From NCBI RefSeq assembly GCF_963678635.1, contig NC_087071.1, positions 40,503,797 through 40,567,796 of the forward strand: DNA of 64,000 nt, in the 5' to 3' direction. The DNA is from Symsagittifera roscoffensis (Eukaryota; Xenacoelomorpha; Acoela; Convolutidae). The position numbers were made by a program, and so were the translations under genes. The notes under the pieces are model-generated. The model worked only from the letters and a program-made list of their open reading frames with translations. It was not told the DNA's origin and made no database searches. Of this stretch, positions 34,176-43,986 are shown in pieces (positions within the stretch are counted from its first letter, which is position 1; every line of letters begins with the position of its first letter).

Positions 34176-34960
34176 CAGTCGCCCGGAAGTACATACTGAA
34201 AGAAAAAAAACTAGGTTTTAAAACGAATGGCTAGCGTCTAAACACAGCTTCACGTGCTTTTAACCGTCTCTACCAAAGCCAGTTCAATGTGTCGTCCTTT
34301 AACATCGGATCGACAAAGTCATTACTATTTAGGGCTACCGGCCAAACCGCGCACATTTACTTAGTTATATGCAAAAAATGCGAATTCATGGCTGGGTCTC
34401 ATTATCCCCGGACTACAAGTTCACTCCTAAAAACAAAGATATTACTTATTGTCAAAATACTATTGTTGTTGTTGAGTAGATAAAAATCATCATATCCATC
34501 GGAGATGGATCAATCCTTTCCCTCAACTCCTAGCTTCTTATTATCAGAAAACAAACTTGACGTTTTTTAATTCAATTCGGGCCATATTAGGAGCTGAAAA
34601 ACGTTTAAAAACAGTTTCCAGTCTTTTCCCAAGACCCTTTCTTATGTGTGGTCTTCACCAAATAAGCTCTCTCTTCAGCGCCGGGGCATCGATAATCTCT
34701 CTATCGATAATTGGCGTCTTCTGACTTTTCGGTTTTTCCAGGTGTCTCGAGTTTTCAAGGTCGTGACATGTCTTTATTCGTAAACCAATTTTCAAAAATT
34801 CTTCCGTCACTTCAAATTGACCTCTCTGATTTTGTTCAATTGGACAATATACACGACCAATTGTCTGAAACATCACATCCTCCTACTGAACTGCTCCGAA
34901 TAAAAGTTCGTTTTTTTTCTGGCATTCATTCCCAATCATTCGTGTCCAATATCACTGAAA
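34176..34960. mobile_element. Solo-LTR-like insert in LINE copy 4
   Basis: It starts TGAAACAGTCGCCCGGAAG at the same LINE position as the inserts at 17,043 and 21,224. The insertion therefore predates the divergence of these LINE copies, and the composite was itself propagated or duplicated. Confidence 0.5.
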
Positions 34961-35582
34961 GTCAAAAAGCTGATCTATCAAAAAAAACTGGAAAAGAAAT
35001 GCGAAATTGTATCAAACTTTTTTTATAGGCATTCATTACAACTGAACCTTGAAAAAACTGAACAACTTATCATTTTCAGCAGATGACATTCATAAAACCA
35101 TGAAAACAAGAAACTTGAGATTACATATGATCAAAATTTGGCCAAAGAAATTGGTGACTATTGTGTTAAGTTTGACTCATCTTCAGATTTAAAATTGAAT
35201 TTTAATATTATACCAATACCCATTTTCTCCATTGAAAATTATTATGCTACTTTTAGAAAAAAAACTGTTACCTGCTCTTTCAAAAACTCAATAGGAAAAC
35301 TACCATATCGACACAAATATGAAATTCGTAAAATTAAACTTCTTAGGAAGATATAACGGACAATTCAAAGAAAACTAGTTTTGTAAATGATCAGTAATGA
35401 TATGGAACAAGATTATAGATGACAAAGTTAATTTCTCAGATAAACTAACATAAAAACAAGCAAAGACTAAATTTAATAATCACTTCTATTTTATTTAAGG
35501 GAGATCCATCAGTGGCAACCTATGGTAAACTATCATAGAAAAATTTTAAGTCCATATAGGGAAAAACAGTAACTCCATTTGT

Positions 35583-36245
35583 GAAAGTTTTGATCTATAA
35601 TTTACATGTTTTAAATAAACCTTATTAGTAATTAAACCTTGTTAATTAAACTGTGTTTTAATTAAACCTTGTTAATTAAACCTTGTTTTATTCTATAAAT
35701 TACATGTTTTTATTATACCTAGTTAGTAATTTTTTAATTAACCTTGTCACTTAATTTTCATTAATGTCCGACATACACTTCCTTATTTGAAACTAATTCC
35801 GCTTTGCAATTTAAGTACTTATTTTTTTTAGCTTTGCACTTTAGGTATTTATTTTTAGGTTTTTAATTTTTTTAATAGTTTTTATGTTTTAAATAAACCT
35901 TGTTAGTAAAGTTTTAATTATTCTTGTCACTTAATTTTCATTAGTGTCCGACATACTTTTCCTTATTTGAAACTAATTCCGCTTTGCAATTTAAGTATTT
36001 TTTTTGTAGTGTTGGTATGGATCTAACCAAACTGCCCGCACTGTTGCATGACGGAAGACTGTTGCATGACGGAAGGTGCATGACGAAAAACAGTAACTCC
36101 ATTTGTGAAATTTTTGATCAATAATTTACATGTTTTAATTAAACCTTGTTAGTAATGTTTTAATTAACCTTGTCACTTAACTTTTATTAATATCCGACAT
36201 ACACTTCCTTAATTGAAACTAATTCCGCTTTGCAATTAAAGAAAT
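35583..36245 (+). repeat. Imperfect tandem repeats of the LINE 3' region
   Basis: A segment with TTAATTAAACCTTGTTAGTAAT, a CATTAATGTCCGACATAC block and GAAACTAATTCCGCTTTGCAA recurs at about 35,600-35,830, 35,880-36,005 and 36,120-36,245, with variable length. Confidence 0.8.
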
Positions 36246-36294
36246 TAATTTTTTTAGTGTTGGTATGGACCTACCTAAACTGCACGCACTGTTG
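36069..36294 (+). repeat. 221-bp direct repeat, copy 1
   Basis: This is near-identical to 37,048-37,268 (both start GCATGACG and run through the LINE 3' block to GTTGGTATGGACCTACC). The second copy lies inside the LTR-like module. Confidence 0.85.
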
Positions 36295-36357
36295 CATGAC
36301 GGAAGGGCCCATCTTAATTGGAGGAAGGGCCCACCCCCCTTTTGACGGAAGGGCCCA

Positions 36358-36373
36358 CCCCCCCCCCCCCCCT
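36358..36373. repeat. Poly-C tract
   Basis: A run of about 16 C lies within a locally repeated GACGGAAGGGCCCA sequence just before the LTR-like module. Confidence 0.8.
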
Positions 36374-36465
36374 TTGATTCCCAACCATCTGGCTCTCCTT
36401 TCTTCTATTCACGTTATACTCAACCCTTCCATATCTGGAAAATACCTAGGATTTTGACCAGAATA

Positions 36466-37440
36466 TGTATCATTCGCCCGGAAGTACATACCGACGGAAA
36501 ACAAAGCTAGGTCCTAAATTAACTGGCTAGCGTCTGAACAAGCTTTTAAACGTCTCTACTAAAGCTAGTTTCTTATGTGGTCCATTAACACCGGGTCGAC
36601 AAAGTCGTTACTATCTAATGCTATCGGCCAGATTGCGCAATATAACTTAGTTATTTGCAAAATTAGTGAGTTTATGGCTGGGTCTCAGTATCCTTAGACC
36701 ACGAGGTCACTCCCAAAAACAGGGCTATTATTTATTATCATATTAATATTGTTTTTGTGCAGTAGATAAAAATCATCGTATGCATCGGAGATGGATCAAC
36801 ACTTTCCCTCAACCCCTATTTCCAAATATTCTGGAAAATTGAATTAGATGTTAATTAAATTCAACTCAAGATATTTGCGGAAGCAAAGAGATGTTTAAAA
36901 GCCAGTTTCAATCTCTTTCCAAGCCCCTTCCGGATTCTTGATTCCGGTCGAAGAGCGGTCTTGTTGCGTTCTATGAAGGGTAGTAGAATCTTCCCAATAC
37001 CCCTCCAGTTTATCCGGAACTGCTCCGTAACAATTGTAGCTGTCACGGAAGGTGCATGACGAAAAACAGTAACTCCATTTGTGAAATTTTTGATCAATAA
37101 TTTTCATGTTTTAATTAAACCTTGTTAGTAATGTTTTAATTAACCTTGTCACTTAACTTTTATTAATATCCGACATACACTTCCTTAATTGAAACTAATT
37201 CCGCTTTGCAATTAAAGAAATTAATTTTTTTAGTGTTGGTATGGACCTACCTAAACTGTACGCACTGTAATTTCAATAGTCACGATTGTAATTTCAATAT
37301 TGTTTGAACGCTTTTTTTCTTCACTGTCGAGAATTGTCGTTGCTTCTTTAGCGAAAAGCGGTCTTCTGATTCCGAATAGCGAAAATCCTTCTTCTAATTT
37401 TTGCGTTTTTTCAGTAACCGGGAAATTTCAAGGTCTTGAC
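36466..37440. mobile_element. LTR-like module abutting the giant element
   Basis: This is the third copy of the module seen at 18,545 and 22,726, interrupted by the inserted LINE-3' repeat at 37,048-37,268. It stops at AAGGTCTTGAC, exactly where the giant element's left LTR begins; the copy at 22,726 shows that it would normally continue with GTGTCTTTATT. Confidence 0.5.
37048..37268 (+). repeat. 221-bp direct repeat, copy 2, inside an LTR-like module
   Basis: This copy of 36,069-36,294 is placed about 980 bases downstream. It splits a block (GTAGCTGCACAATTG-type in the intact copy near 23,285) of the LTR-like module, so a local duplication or gene-conversion tract was inserted there. Confidence 0.8.
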
Positions 37441-38255
37441 TGTAACAGTCGCCTACTTCAGTCACATATGAGGTTAAAGAAAAAAAGGCCCTATAACCAT
37501 TGGCTCACCATCTCTTGTGTTTTCTACCTCGAACGGTCAGAGCCAATTCGGTTCACTTGCGACATGAGACTAAAAACCCGATACAGCTTAAAGGCCACTA
37601 CCAAAATACCCCCCTACTCTAGAAAATAAGAACGTCCCCATACTTAGGTCTCAAAATACCCAAAACACGCGAGCGCCGTTAAAAACAGGGTCGGAACAGT
37701 CCGTACAGTTACTTTTAATTAGACAGTGGAATTTTGATCCATTTCAGATGGATCAACCTAAAAATCTCCTTACCTCAACATAACAATCATAAAACACACT
37801 CAAGAAAACTAAATTGAGTACTCACATATCGGCACACACGAGAATTTGAGGTAACTAAATTAATACGCAACTTGAGAATAAATAGGGAATTAAGTTTGAT
37901 TCAATAAATTCTAATCAAACAAGTTCTAGCTTGAGAATTGAGTTTTTGGTCTGGACCATTGGTAGACTTCGATGTCTACCTTTCCACTGAAGGCTCACTC
38001 TGGTCCAACTGAATATCGATGTTCTTTAGCTCGCGATTACTTTCTGTCTCCTGTCACGAATAAAACAGCTCTACTCTCTTCAAATTAAGTATCGGAAATT
38101 GCGAATAGCAATTTTCGGCTGCTAAATTTGACCATTTTCCCGCGATTATAATTCGGTCGTTCTGATCTTGTTTTTTTTTGATATTTTCAGTTGTCGCGAG
38201 AAACTTGAGCATGACATGTCCAATTCGAATTTTTGAAAAATTCCATTTGAACCCA
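37441..38255 (-). repeat. Giant element 3' LTR
   Basis: It begins TGTAACAGTCGCC and ends ATTTGAACCCA on the plus strand (TG...CA). It matches 61,501-62,328 throughout except for one short indel and scattered substitutions. Blocks are shared with the LTR-like modules in the LINE copies. No obvious polypurine tract borders its inner edge. Confidence 0.9.
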
Positions 38256-38747
38256 AAATCATGTTATTCGCATTGCTCAAGGTCAAACTTCCAAATATGA
38301 CCGACCGGCACATACTCCCTGGACTCAAGATCGATGTCCTCATCGCGTATTGCCGTCTGCCAGTGAATCCCCAGAATTCTGAGTGTAGCTCAAGATACAT
38401 TGCCAGTGGTCATTTACAGAAGTTTGCAGCAGACTTAAGTTGATCTACACCCCAAAACTCACAACCACGTAAAATTGTCACACTATTGCTAAACAGCAAT
38501 CCAAATCTGCATACACCTGCACCTTTAATTCATATTTTGCAAGCTAATGATTTGAAAATTCTTTTGTCTTATCCAATCAGGAAATTGTCATGCAATTTTT
38601 TGATTTATATAATAATTATAGTATATTAATAACAATACTTTGCTTCGTTAAAATTTCTTTTTCGTGACCTCGGATTTCATCCGAGTTCACACTCGAGCCC
38701 CTTTTTTTCCCTCTCAAGACTCAAGAAACCCACATTGAGCTCTCTGC
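38256..38747. other. Untranslated region before the giant element's 3' LTR
   Basis: No gene is visible; frames here are short. This is the 3' end of the internal region and becomes AT-rich near 38,510-38,660, unlike the GC-richer coding block. Confidence 0.5.
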
Positions 38748-39040
38748 TCATTTCGTATTCCTAGCCTTCGAGGTGCTAGGCCTTGATGAGTTTGACACCA
38801 TGATCTGCCTTAGCAGCGCTTCCTCATCATCGGAGCTGATTACGATATCTTCCCACGCTTTAATTGTTCGAAGGATCGCATCCACTCCCTCTGCTCTTGC
38901 AACCTCTTTGCCTGATTTGGTAAACCTTTCACTCTCGATTCCCTGTTCAAGCAAAAGGAATTGTGCAGGCTCAAGCTCACGTTCTTCGCCAAGTCCTCCT
39001 CCAGTATCGATTCTCTTCCTTTGGTATTGTCTCTAGACAC
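38748..39040 (-). CDS. Short orphan frames at the 3' end of the giant element
   Basis: Two overlapping short minus-strand frames (38,748-38,954 and 38,840-39,040) have charged, helical composition (KAWEDIVISSDDEEALLRQI-like). They resemble the tail of the preceding long frames more than independent genes. There is no recognisable domain. Confidence 0.35.
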
Positions 39041-39133
39041 CCTACCGACTCTTTTCCAACTTGTTGTGATCGCATTTTGATGGGCCAGCAGAGGTCTTTT
39101 GAAGTCCTCCGGTCCAATTTCTGCCAGGGACTG

Positions 39134-39589
39134 TCAATATTCCTTCTGATATTTCTTCATGTGATCTTTCGTCACCATGTACAGCCAAGACGTCAATGTC
39201 GCTCGAAACAACGGAAAGAACCTTATGCGGCTCCATACGTGCCTGACTTCCATTGGTATGGCGATTACCTTGTATGCAGTCTGAAACAACTCAAGTCTCC
39301 TGCTGTAATCTATAGCGTATATTGATTCTGCTGTTGGTGTCTTCGACTCCCGATATTTCGTCTTATTTTCTTTGATCCATCGCAAAGCCAGCATCGTGCT
39401 CACCACCAGGAGTGTCACCTTTTGTCTGTGATCTGGTAATCCGATCGACCGAATCTCTTCTACATCCCATATTAGGCAGAGGTTTGAGTGATCCGAGGAC
39501 CACACCGTTTGTGCCAGGCAATGGCACGAGCATTCCCCGTGTGTGATATCGATGCTCCGAAGGTTGCGTTCTCCCGAGGCTTGGAGCAC
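39134..39589 (-). CDS. Orphan frame, about 151 codons (giant element)
   Basis: This minus-strand frame has a basic C-terminal half (TAYKVIAIPMEVRHVWSRI, then LTSWLYMVTKDHMKKYQ). It follows the 524-codon frame closely in the same direction and may have been part of the same protein. I recognise no domain. Confidence 0.45.
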   Translation of the reverse strand: MLQASGERNLRSIDITHGECSCHCLAQTVWSSDHSNLCLIWDVEEIRSIGLPDHRQKVTLLVVSTMLALRWIKENKTKYRESKTPTAESIYAIDYSRRLELFQTAYKVIAIPMEVRHVWSRIRFFPLFRATLTSWLYMVTKDHMKKYQKEY

Positions 39590-39607
39590 TATTTATCGGT
39601 TTCCCGA

Positions 39608-41182
39608 TCATATTTTGTCTCTCGAGGTCACTCGTGTTCTCACTTTCCAAACCCAGAAGTTCCTCCCCCAGATTTCACTCAAGTCGTCTTTCTGCTCCCT
39701 CGGCACCGTTCCCCGGATCTTCCTCAATAGTTTGTGTGAGTGATGCGACATTCGGGCCAATCTTACGCACTTGGGCACCGAGAAGGCTTTGTCTATTAAC
39801 ACCCTCTGGCTGGATACCTCCACCATCGCCATGTGCAGTGGGTAGTCGCTGCCACATAGGTTGGCCATCACTGATCCCACTAGGGACTTCGCGTTTAATG
39901 GCAGACTATAGGCTTCACTTATGGAAAACCCCATCTCCGCCTCAAGAGCAACTTTCGAACCTCTGATGTGTTTCTGGGTTACTTGCAATGCCCCAGGCCA
40001 TGACTTCACGCTCAACGCAGTCACCAATTGGTGCTCAGACTCTAGCATCTCCAGTGATTGCAGACTACACATTCTTGAGAAGAATCCCAAAGCTGTTGCT
40101 ATATTCACGGTGGTATTCGCGTAACACACAGCCACTATCTGTACTTCACTCTTCTCCCTTTCTGTGATGTCTCCAAACCAATTGATTAGGTCTTTTTTTT
40201 GGAAGGACTGTATCCTGACGCATGATCGTCCATCACAAGTGTGTTCTCCGCTTCCACACGTCAGGTCAAGACAGCTACCCGGCTCCATCTTTTTCACCGA
40301 TCCTAGGTTGCTCGTTGCTTCGCCTGGCTCCTTCATCTGAGGCAAGATCAGCTTGTGCACTATACTCAGTGTTGCTAGGTCCTCGTCTTTTGTCGGTGCA
40401 AGCCTCACTCGCTCCGTGACCTCCTCGATCAGGCTTGCGTGGGGATGTGGGCACCAGGAGGGTCTCAACTGCTTCCAAACCACTCCTAAGTTCGTAACAA
40501 ACATGCCATTTCCATTACCCATTTTCAATTCCACTCTTTTGTTTGAGCGCGGCACACTCCTCAATTCTGGCATGTTCTCGAGAATCAAGCCCAAGCTCGG
40601 CTTCTCTCTTTCTGCTGGGTCTATCTCGATCATCTTTTCCGTCCAAAACTTTAATAGCTCTGTCACTTCGCTCCCGGCCTCTGAATCCAAGAAGGGGTTG
40701 TATGCTATTCCCATCACTCCAGACACGTATTGACATTCTCCCTTTTTATTGGATCTCGAGTACTCTCCATCCGAGGCTAAGTTACGGTGCACATCATGTT
40801 CTTCTTCAAATTTCTTGTTATAGAACCTCCGTATTTCATCTAGCTTTCTATGATTCTCTAGAGACTGCCTGGAGCCATCCTCCTTTTCTATTCCAGTACT
40901 CCGGTATACATTCAGAATGACCGCTGAGATTCTCCTTTCCATTGTTTTACTTCCGATTGCTCTCTGCTGACACGCTTGGATGGTACTGTCGGTCATCACG
41001 GACACTATCCACCTCAAGAAACAAGTAGCATCTTTTCTCCTTGCCAGACTCAAGCCTGAATTATACCTGGCGACGTGCTGCGTCAGCATTTGATAAATCT
41101 CCAGATTCTTGCTGCCCAGCCTCAACTTGTCATGTGAGGTCAACGTCTCTAGCTCTATTCCCACCAGGCTCCGAGCAAACAT
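39608..41182 (-). CDS. Orphan frame, 524 codons (giant element)
   Basis: This is the second-longest open frame of the element. It is well-composed, protein-like sequence with no low complexity: an N-terminal helical region (SHDKLRLGSKNLEIYQMLTQ), a middle basic region, a cysteine-containing block (LDLTCGSGEHTCDGRSC around residue 310) and a C-terminal aromatic patch (IWGRNFWVWKVRTRV). There is no signal peptide or clear membrane segment, so it does not look like a standard envelope. I recognise no family. It lies between the 367-codon frame and the 3' LTR. Confidence 0.65.
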   Translation of the reverse strand: MFARSLVGIELETLTSHDKLRLGSKNLEIYQMLTQHVARYNSGLSLARRKDATCFLRWIVSVMTDSTIQACQQRAIGSKTMERRISAVILNVYRSTGIEKEDGSRQSLENHRKLDEIRRFYNKKFEEEHDVHRNLASDGEYSRSNKKGECQYVSGVMGIAYNPFLDSEAGSEVTELLKFWTEKMIEIDPAEREKPSLGLILENMPELRSVPRSNKRVELKMGNGNGMFVTNLGVVWKQLRPSWCPHPHASLIEEVTERVRLAPTKDEDLATLSIVHKLILPQMKEPGEATSNLGSVKKMEPGSCLDLTCGSGEHTCDGRSCVRIQSFQKKDLINWFGDITEREKSEVQIVAVCYANTTVNIATALGFFSRMCSLQSLEMLESEHQLVTALSVKSWPGALQVTQKHIRGSKVALEAEMGFSISEAYSLPLNAKSLVGSVMANLCGSDYPLHMAMVEVSSQRVLIDKAFSVPKCVRLARMSHHSHKLLRKIRGTVPREQKDDLSEIWGRNFWVWKVRTRVTSRDKI

Positions 41183-41198
41183 CAGCTGTCCTGCTGTC

Positions 41199-42302
41199 CT
41201 AACGATAGGGATTTGCTATCAACGGCAACGCAGATGAGGGTGGCCTCATCGCTTCTTCAAAATAATCCCGTAAAAAGTTCTGCCAAGTTCGTTTCAGCTG
41301 GCTGCCCAGTTCTAATTTGTTGATCTCGGCCTTTTGCTGGTTAGCCCAATTGCGTCGCTTGCGAGACACTCCGTGATCGAGTTTCTCTAGGCAGTCTTCC
41401 AGTTCCTTCATTGTCTCCAGAGCCACCCACCACGGCCGAGCGGTGTTCCTCGTCTTACTCTTCTCATGAGGGTCACTGGTCACCTGTTTCCCGGTAGCCT
41501 GATGCTCGCTTGATATCCATTCCTTGCCGACGTCCACCTCCCACATCTGTCCACTAGTCGAGCCCCTCTTCGAGTTCGTCTTCTGGGGTCTGAAGTCTTC
41601 TTCCGTTGCCAAACTTGTGGAAACCTCCATCTCTTTTTCTATCTCGGCCAACTTCCTTGGTTCGGAGCTACGCTTGTAGGCTGCTGTCTTCCACCGCGCT
41701 AGGACCATGGGAGAGGTCTCCCTCAGATTTTTCTCAGAGACCGCGTCCGTCGAAGGACTACTCAACCCCACTACCTCTCTCTTCCTCTTCCGAGACTTCA
41801 CAACTCTACTTGGGGGCGTCGCCGCTATCATCACTGATTCGACCTCTTTATCCCGGTCCGACCCTTCCAACTCTTGCCTCCCCCCTGCTCGAGCCTTAAG
41901 GATATCAGTACTTTTAATCATATTACTAGTCTTAAACTTATCCTCCCCTTTAACTTTAATCATTTTCTCATCAGTTTTTTGTTTCAGAGTAGAGCTATCT
42001 TTACATTCATCATCCCTGGTCTTCTGTCGCGTCTCCCTCAACCTGACCATGTTGCTCAGTAACTCTTTCCTTGCTTTTTCATCCAGCCCGGTGCCCATCA
42101 ACAACGGTTCCCCGAACTTGACCACCGTGTTCCACAGTTCTTCCTTGAAGTTATCTAATGTGGTCTCACTCTTCGTCCCTTGATTAAATTCACTCAAGAA
42201 CTCCCGCCAAGCCTTCTCAACCAGAATCTCTAGAAACGTGCTCTTGTTCCCTTCGAAAGTGTTCTTCTTACTCTCTTCTGTACTCAAGAGTATCTTTCCC
42301 AT
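41199..42302 (-). CDS. Orphan frame, 367 codons, charged (giant element)
   Basis: This open frame is rich in K, E, S and T. Its N-terminal 100 residues look globular (FLEILVEKAWREFLSEFNQG; WNTVVKFGEPLLMGTGL). A long disordered, charged middle contains a KSRKRKREV motif resembling a nuclear localisation signal (around residues 170-177). The end carries paired basic and helical segments. It ends 16 bases before the next frame. Function is unknown; a structural or chromatin-linked role is only a guess. Confidence 0.6.
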   Translation of the reverse strand: MGKILLSTEESKKNTFEGNKSTFLEILVEKAWREFLSEFNQGTKSETTLDNFKEELWNTVVKFGEPLLMGTGLDEKARKELLSNMVRLRETRQKTRDDECKDSSTLKQKTDEKMIKVKGEDKFKTSNMIKSTDILKARAGGRQELEGSDRDKEVESVMIAATPPSRVVKSRKRKREVVGLSSPSTDAVSEKNLRETSPMVLARWKTAAYKRSSEPRKLAEIEKEMEVSTSLATEEDFRPQKTNSKRGSTSGQMWEVDVGKEWISSEHQATGKQVTSDPHEKSKTRNTARPWWVALETMKELEDCLEKLDHGVSRKRRNWANQQKAEINKLELGSQLKRTWQNFLRDYFEEAMRPPSSALPLIANPYR

Positions 42303-42394
42303 GTTGGAAGTTTCGCTGGTCTAGGGCAATTCCAGGTTTTTCCGAGGGGACGAGGTCAGAGGTGGCGTGGCAGTGTCCGCCCAATCATCTCCGC

Positions 42395-43024
42395 TCAGGT
42401 CCTGCAGTAGTTCCTGGGCGGTGAAATCCTCCTCAGCTGGTTTCGGCTCAGGCGTATTCCCCACTTCCATCTCTTCTCTTGTTTCACTGAAAGTTTCATC
42501 CATGCTTTCGCTTCTGACTCGGCTCGCCTTCTCTCAAGTATTTCTCTAAACCGGTCTTCTACGGGGCCGCTTCTTTTGTCCCCAGGGGTGCCTACTGATA
42601 GGGGTGAGGGTGTCGCCGGGTCTTGCTTCTTGTATTCTGTCAGGGCCACATATAACAAGCCTGCCGCATCCAGCTCTTTCTCTTCTTGTTTCATTTCCAC
42701 TTGCTCTAATCCGTAAGGCGCCCGGTACTTTCTTGTGGCAAACTTCATCTCGTCTTTCAGTGCGATGTGCCCTTCTTCTACGATCATCCTGCCATCATCC
42801 CATGCCGGTAACATGTTCTCCAAATTCGCTTGATCGAGCGTTCTCAAGATGTCCCGAACCTCGAATTTTGGAGGCATTGAGCCTCTCATTTTTTTTTTCG
42901 CTCGAGTCTTCCACGAGTTTACCTTGATATCACAAGTATAGAAGTAGACCGCTGCTGTATACCCAATGAACAAGGGGTCCCAGCCATCGGTGAACTCCTT
43001 TGCTGCTTTTCTACCGTAGCTCAT
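42395..43024 (-). CDS. Orphan frame, 209 codons (giant element)
   Basis: It contains aromatic-rich segments (WDPLFIGYTAAVYFYTC) followed by charged linker sequence and QEEKELDAAGLLYVALTEY. There is no recognised domain. The same strand and close spacing with the frames on either side suggest one long transcript or polyprotein. Confidence 0.5.
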   Translation of the reverse strand: MSYGRKAAKEFTDGWDPLFIGYTAAVYFYTCDIKVNSWKTRAKKKMRGSMPPKFEVRDILRTLDQANLENMLPAWDDGRMIVEEGHIALKDEMKFATRKYRAPYGLEQVEMKQEEKELDAAGLLYVALTEYKKQDPATPSPLSVGTPGDKRSGPVEDRFREILERRRAESEAKAWMKLSVKQEKRWKWGIRLSRNQLRRISPPRNYCRT

Positions 43025-43167
43025 GCGAACAGGGATGGGACCACCAGGGAGCTATTCACACCCAGGGTCATTCTCCTGACTGTTGGGAACTCAGGAACGG
43101 TTGCAGGCAGGATTTCCTTCTCTAGTGTCGCCTCTAGCTCCCTCTTCACTAACTCGAAGCTCTTTTT

Positions 43168-43530
43168 TCACGCGGGGATTCTCAGGATCTCTTGTCCGTC
43201 CGCCGTTAGGAGATTCAGATTCCAGAACTTGGGATAAGTCTCAATGGGGCCTTCACGCTTTCCCCCCATCCTGCATTGCAGTTGCCCCCGGAAGTTAAAC
43301 ACTACCAACTCGGGATCTTTCACCTTCCCAAAGAGCACTGTATTACTCATTCGTGTCCTCAGCACCTCTTGTCGACACCAGATCAACGCCATCCCATCCA
43401 ACACGCTTATCAAGCTCACGTGTACCACTGAATTGCGGTATGCTGACACGAGAGGATCCGGAAAGGCGTACGTAACCGCTGGTCCGTAAATACAAGTCAC
43501 GACCTCCTCTAGTCCCCTGATCAATCCCAC
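43168..43530 (-). CDS. Orphan frame, 120 codons (giant element)
   Basis: It begins GLIRGLEEVVTCIYGPAVT, a segment that is also present at the start of the 152-codon frame at 44,956-45,414 because the 1.88-kb duplication starts inside it. Downstream is unique, mixed hydrophobic sequence (VSLISVLDGMALIWCRQEV). No domain is recognised. Confidence 0.5.
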   Translation of the reverse strand: MGLIRGLEEVVTCIYGPAVTYAFPDPLVSAYRNSVVHVSLISVLDGMALIWCRQEVLRTRMSNTVLFGKVKDPELVVFNFRGQLQCRMGGKREGPIETYPKFWNLNLLTADGQEILRIPA

Positions 43531-43539
43531 TGGGTCAGA

Positions 43540-43986
43540 TCACATTGCCAGACATAGATCGGTCAGTAGAGGGATACCACCATTCGCCTCCATCCATTCA
43601 TCTCTCGTCTTTGGATTCTTCTCCTCACCGGTCATGTGTCGGTTTTGCATCAGAAGATACTCCACCAGCAACGTCTTCAGTCCTGCAGCGCACTTGTACG
43701 AGTAGGTGTATATACTTGAGTGGGTCTTTCCCATTGACAGGGGCTCCCCATATTTCATCAACCGATGAAACCACACCAGTTCGCCATGAGTCAGGAGCAC
43801 CAGTGTCAGATACCCGTCAATTCGAAGTGTCTCTACACCCCGACTGAACATGTACGCTGGACCCATATTAAACAGGTACCTTGGGTAAACCAAGTATAGG
43901 GCCAGCAAGAGGCTTATGGGCATACTCAACAGCTCTTGCACAAAGGCCCCAAAAAAGGTCATTTTCGCATAAAACACTCCAGCCAT
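43540..43986 (-). CDS. Orphan frame, 148 codons, hydrophobic N terminus (unit A)
   Basis: Residues 8-40 are hydrophobic (FFGAFVQELLSMPISLLLALYLVY), compatible with a membrane segment or a buried helix. The rest includes RIDGYLTLVLLTHGELVWFHRL. The equivalent region in unit B (45,424-45,870) is less continuous. No family is recognised. Confidence 0.45.
   Translation of the reverse strand: MAGVFYAKMTFFGAFVQELLSMPISLLLALYLVYPRYLFNMGPAYMFSRGVETLRIDGYLTLVLLTHGELVWFHRLMKYGEPLSMGKTHSSIYTYSYKCAAGLKTLLVEYLLMQNRHMTGEEKNPKTRDEWMEANGGIPLLTDLCLAM

Larger units (their letters stand above)
33417..36465 (+). mobile_element. CR1/jockey-like LINE, copy 4, right part
   Basis: The LINE continues after the BEL/Pao insertion. 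A 60-codon piece at 33,810-33,992 has CTKLFRKSIDRKKFV and SLLDPFQALDSIDYKSL, and near 34,030-34,110 is HQGVPQSTIFGALIF then NLYVNDL. The RT is decayed but diverged independently of copies 2 and 3. An LTR-like insert interrupts it at 34,176. The 3' region (35,560-36,300) is expanded into imperfect repeats. Confidence 0.75.

Noticed and set aside
41606-42183. Plus-strand frames of 97-158 codons opposite the giant element's orphan proteins
   Set aside because: They are serine/leucine-rich mirror frames of the minus-strand coding sequence, with no features of their own.
43540-43986. Envelope glycoprotein candidate in the giant element
   Set aside because: There is one hydrophobic stretch but no signal peptide, cleavage site, cysteine pattern or C-terminal anchor; left as an orphan frame.
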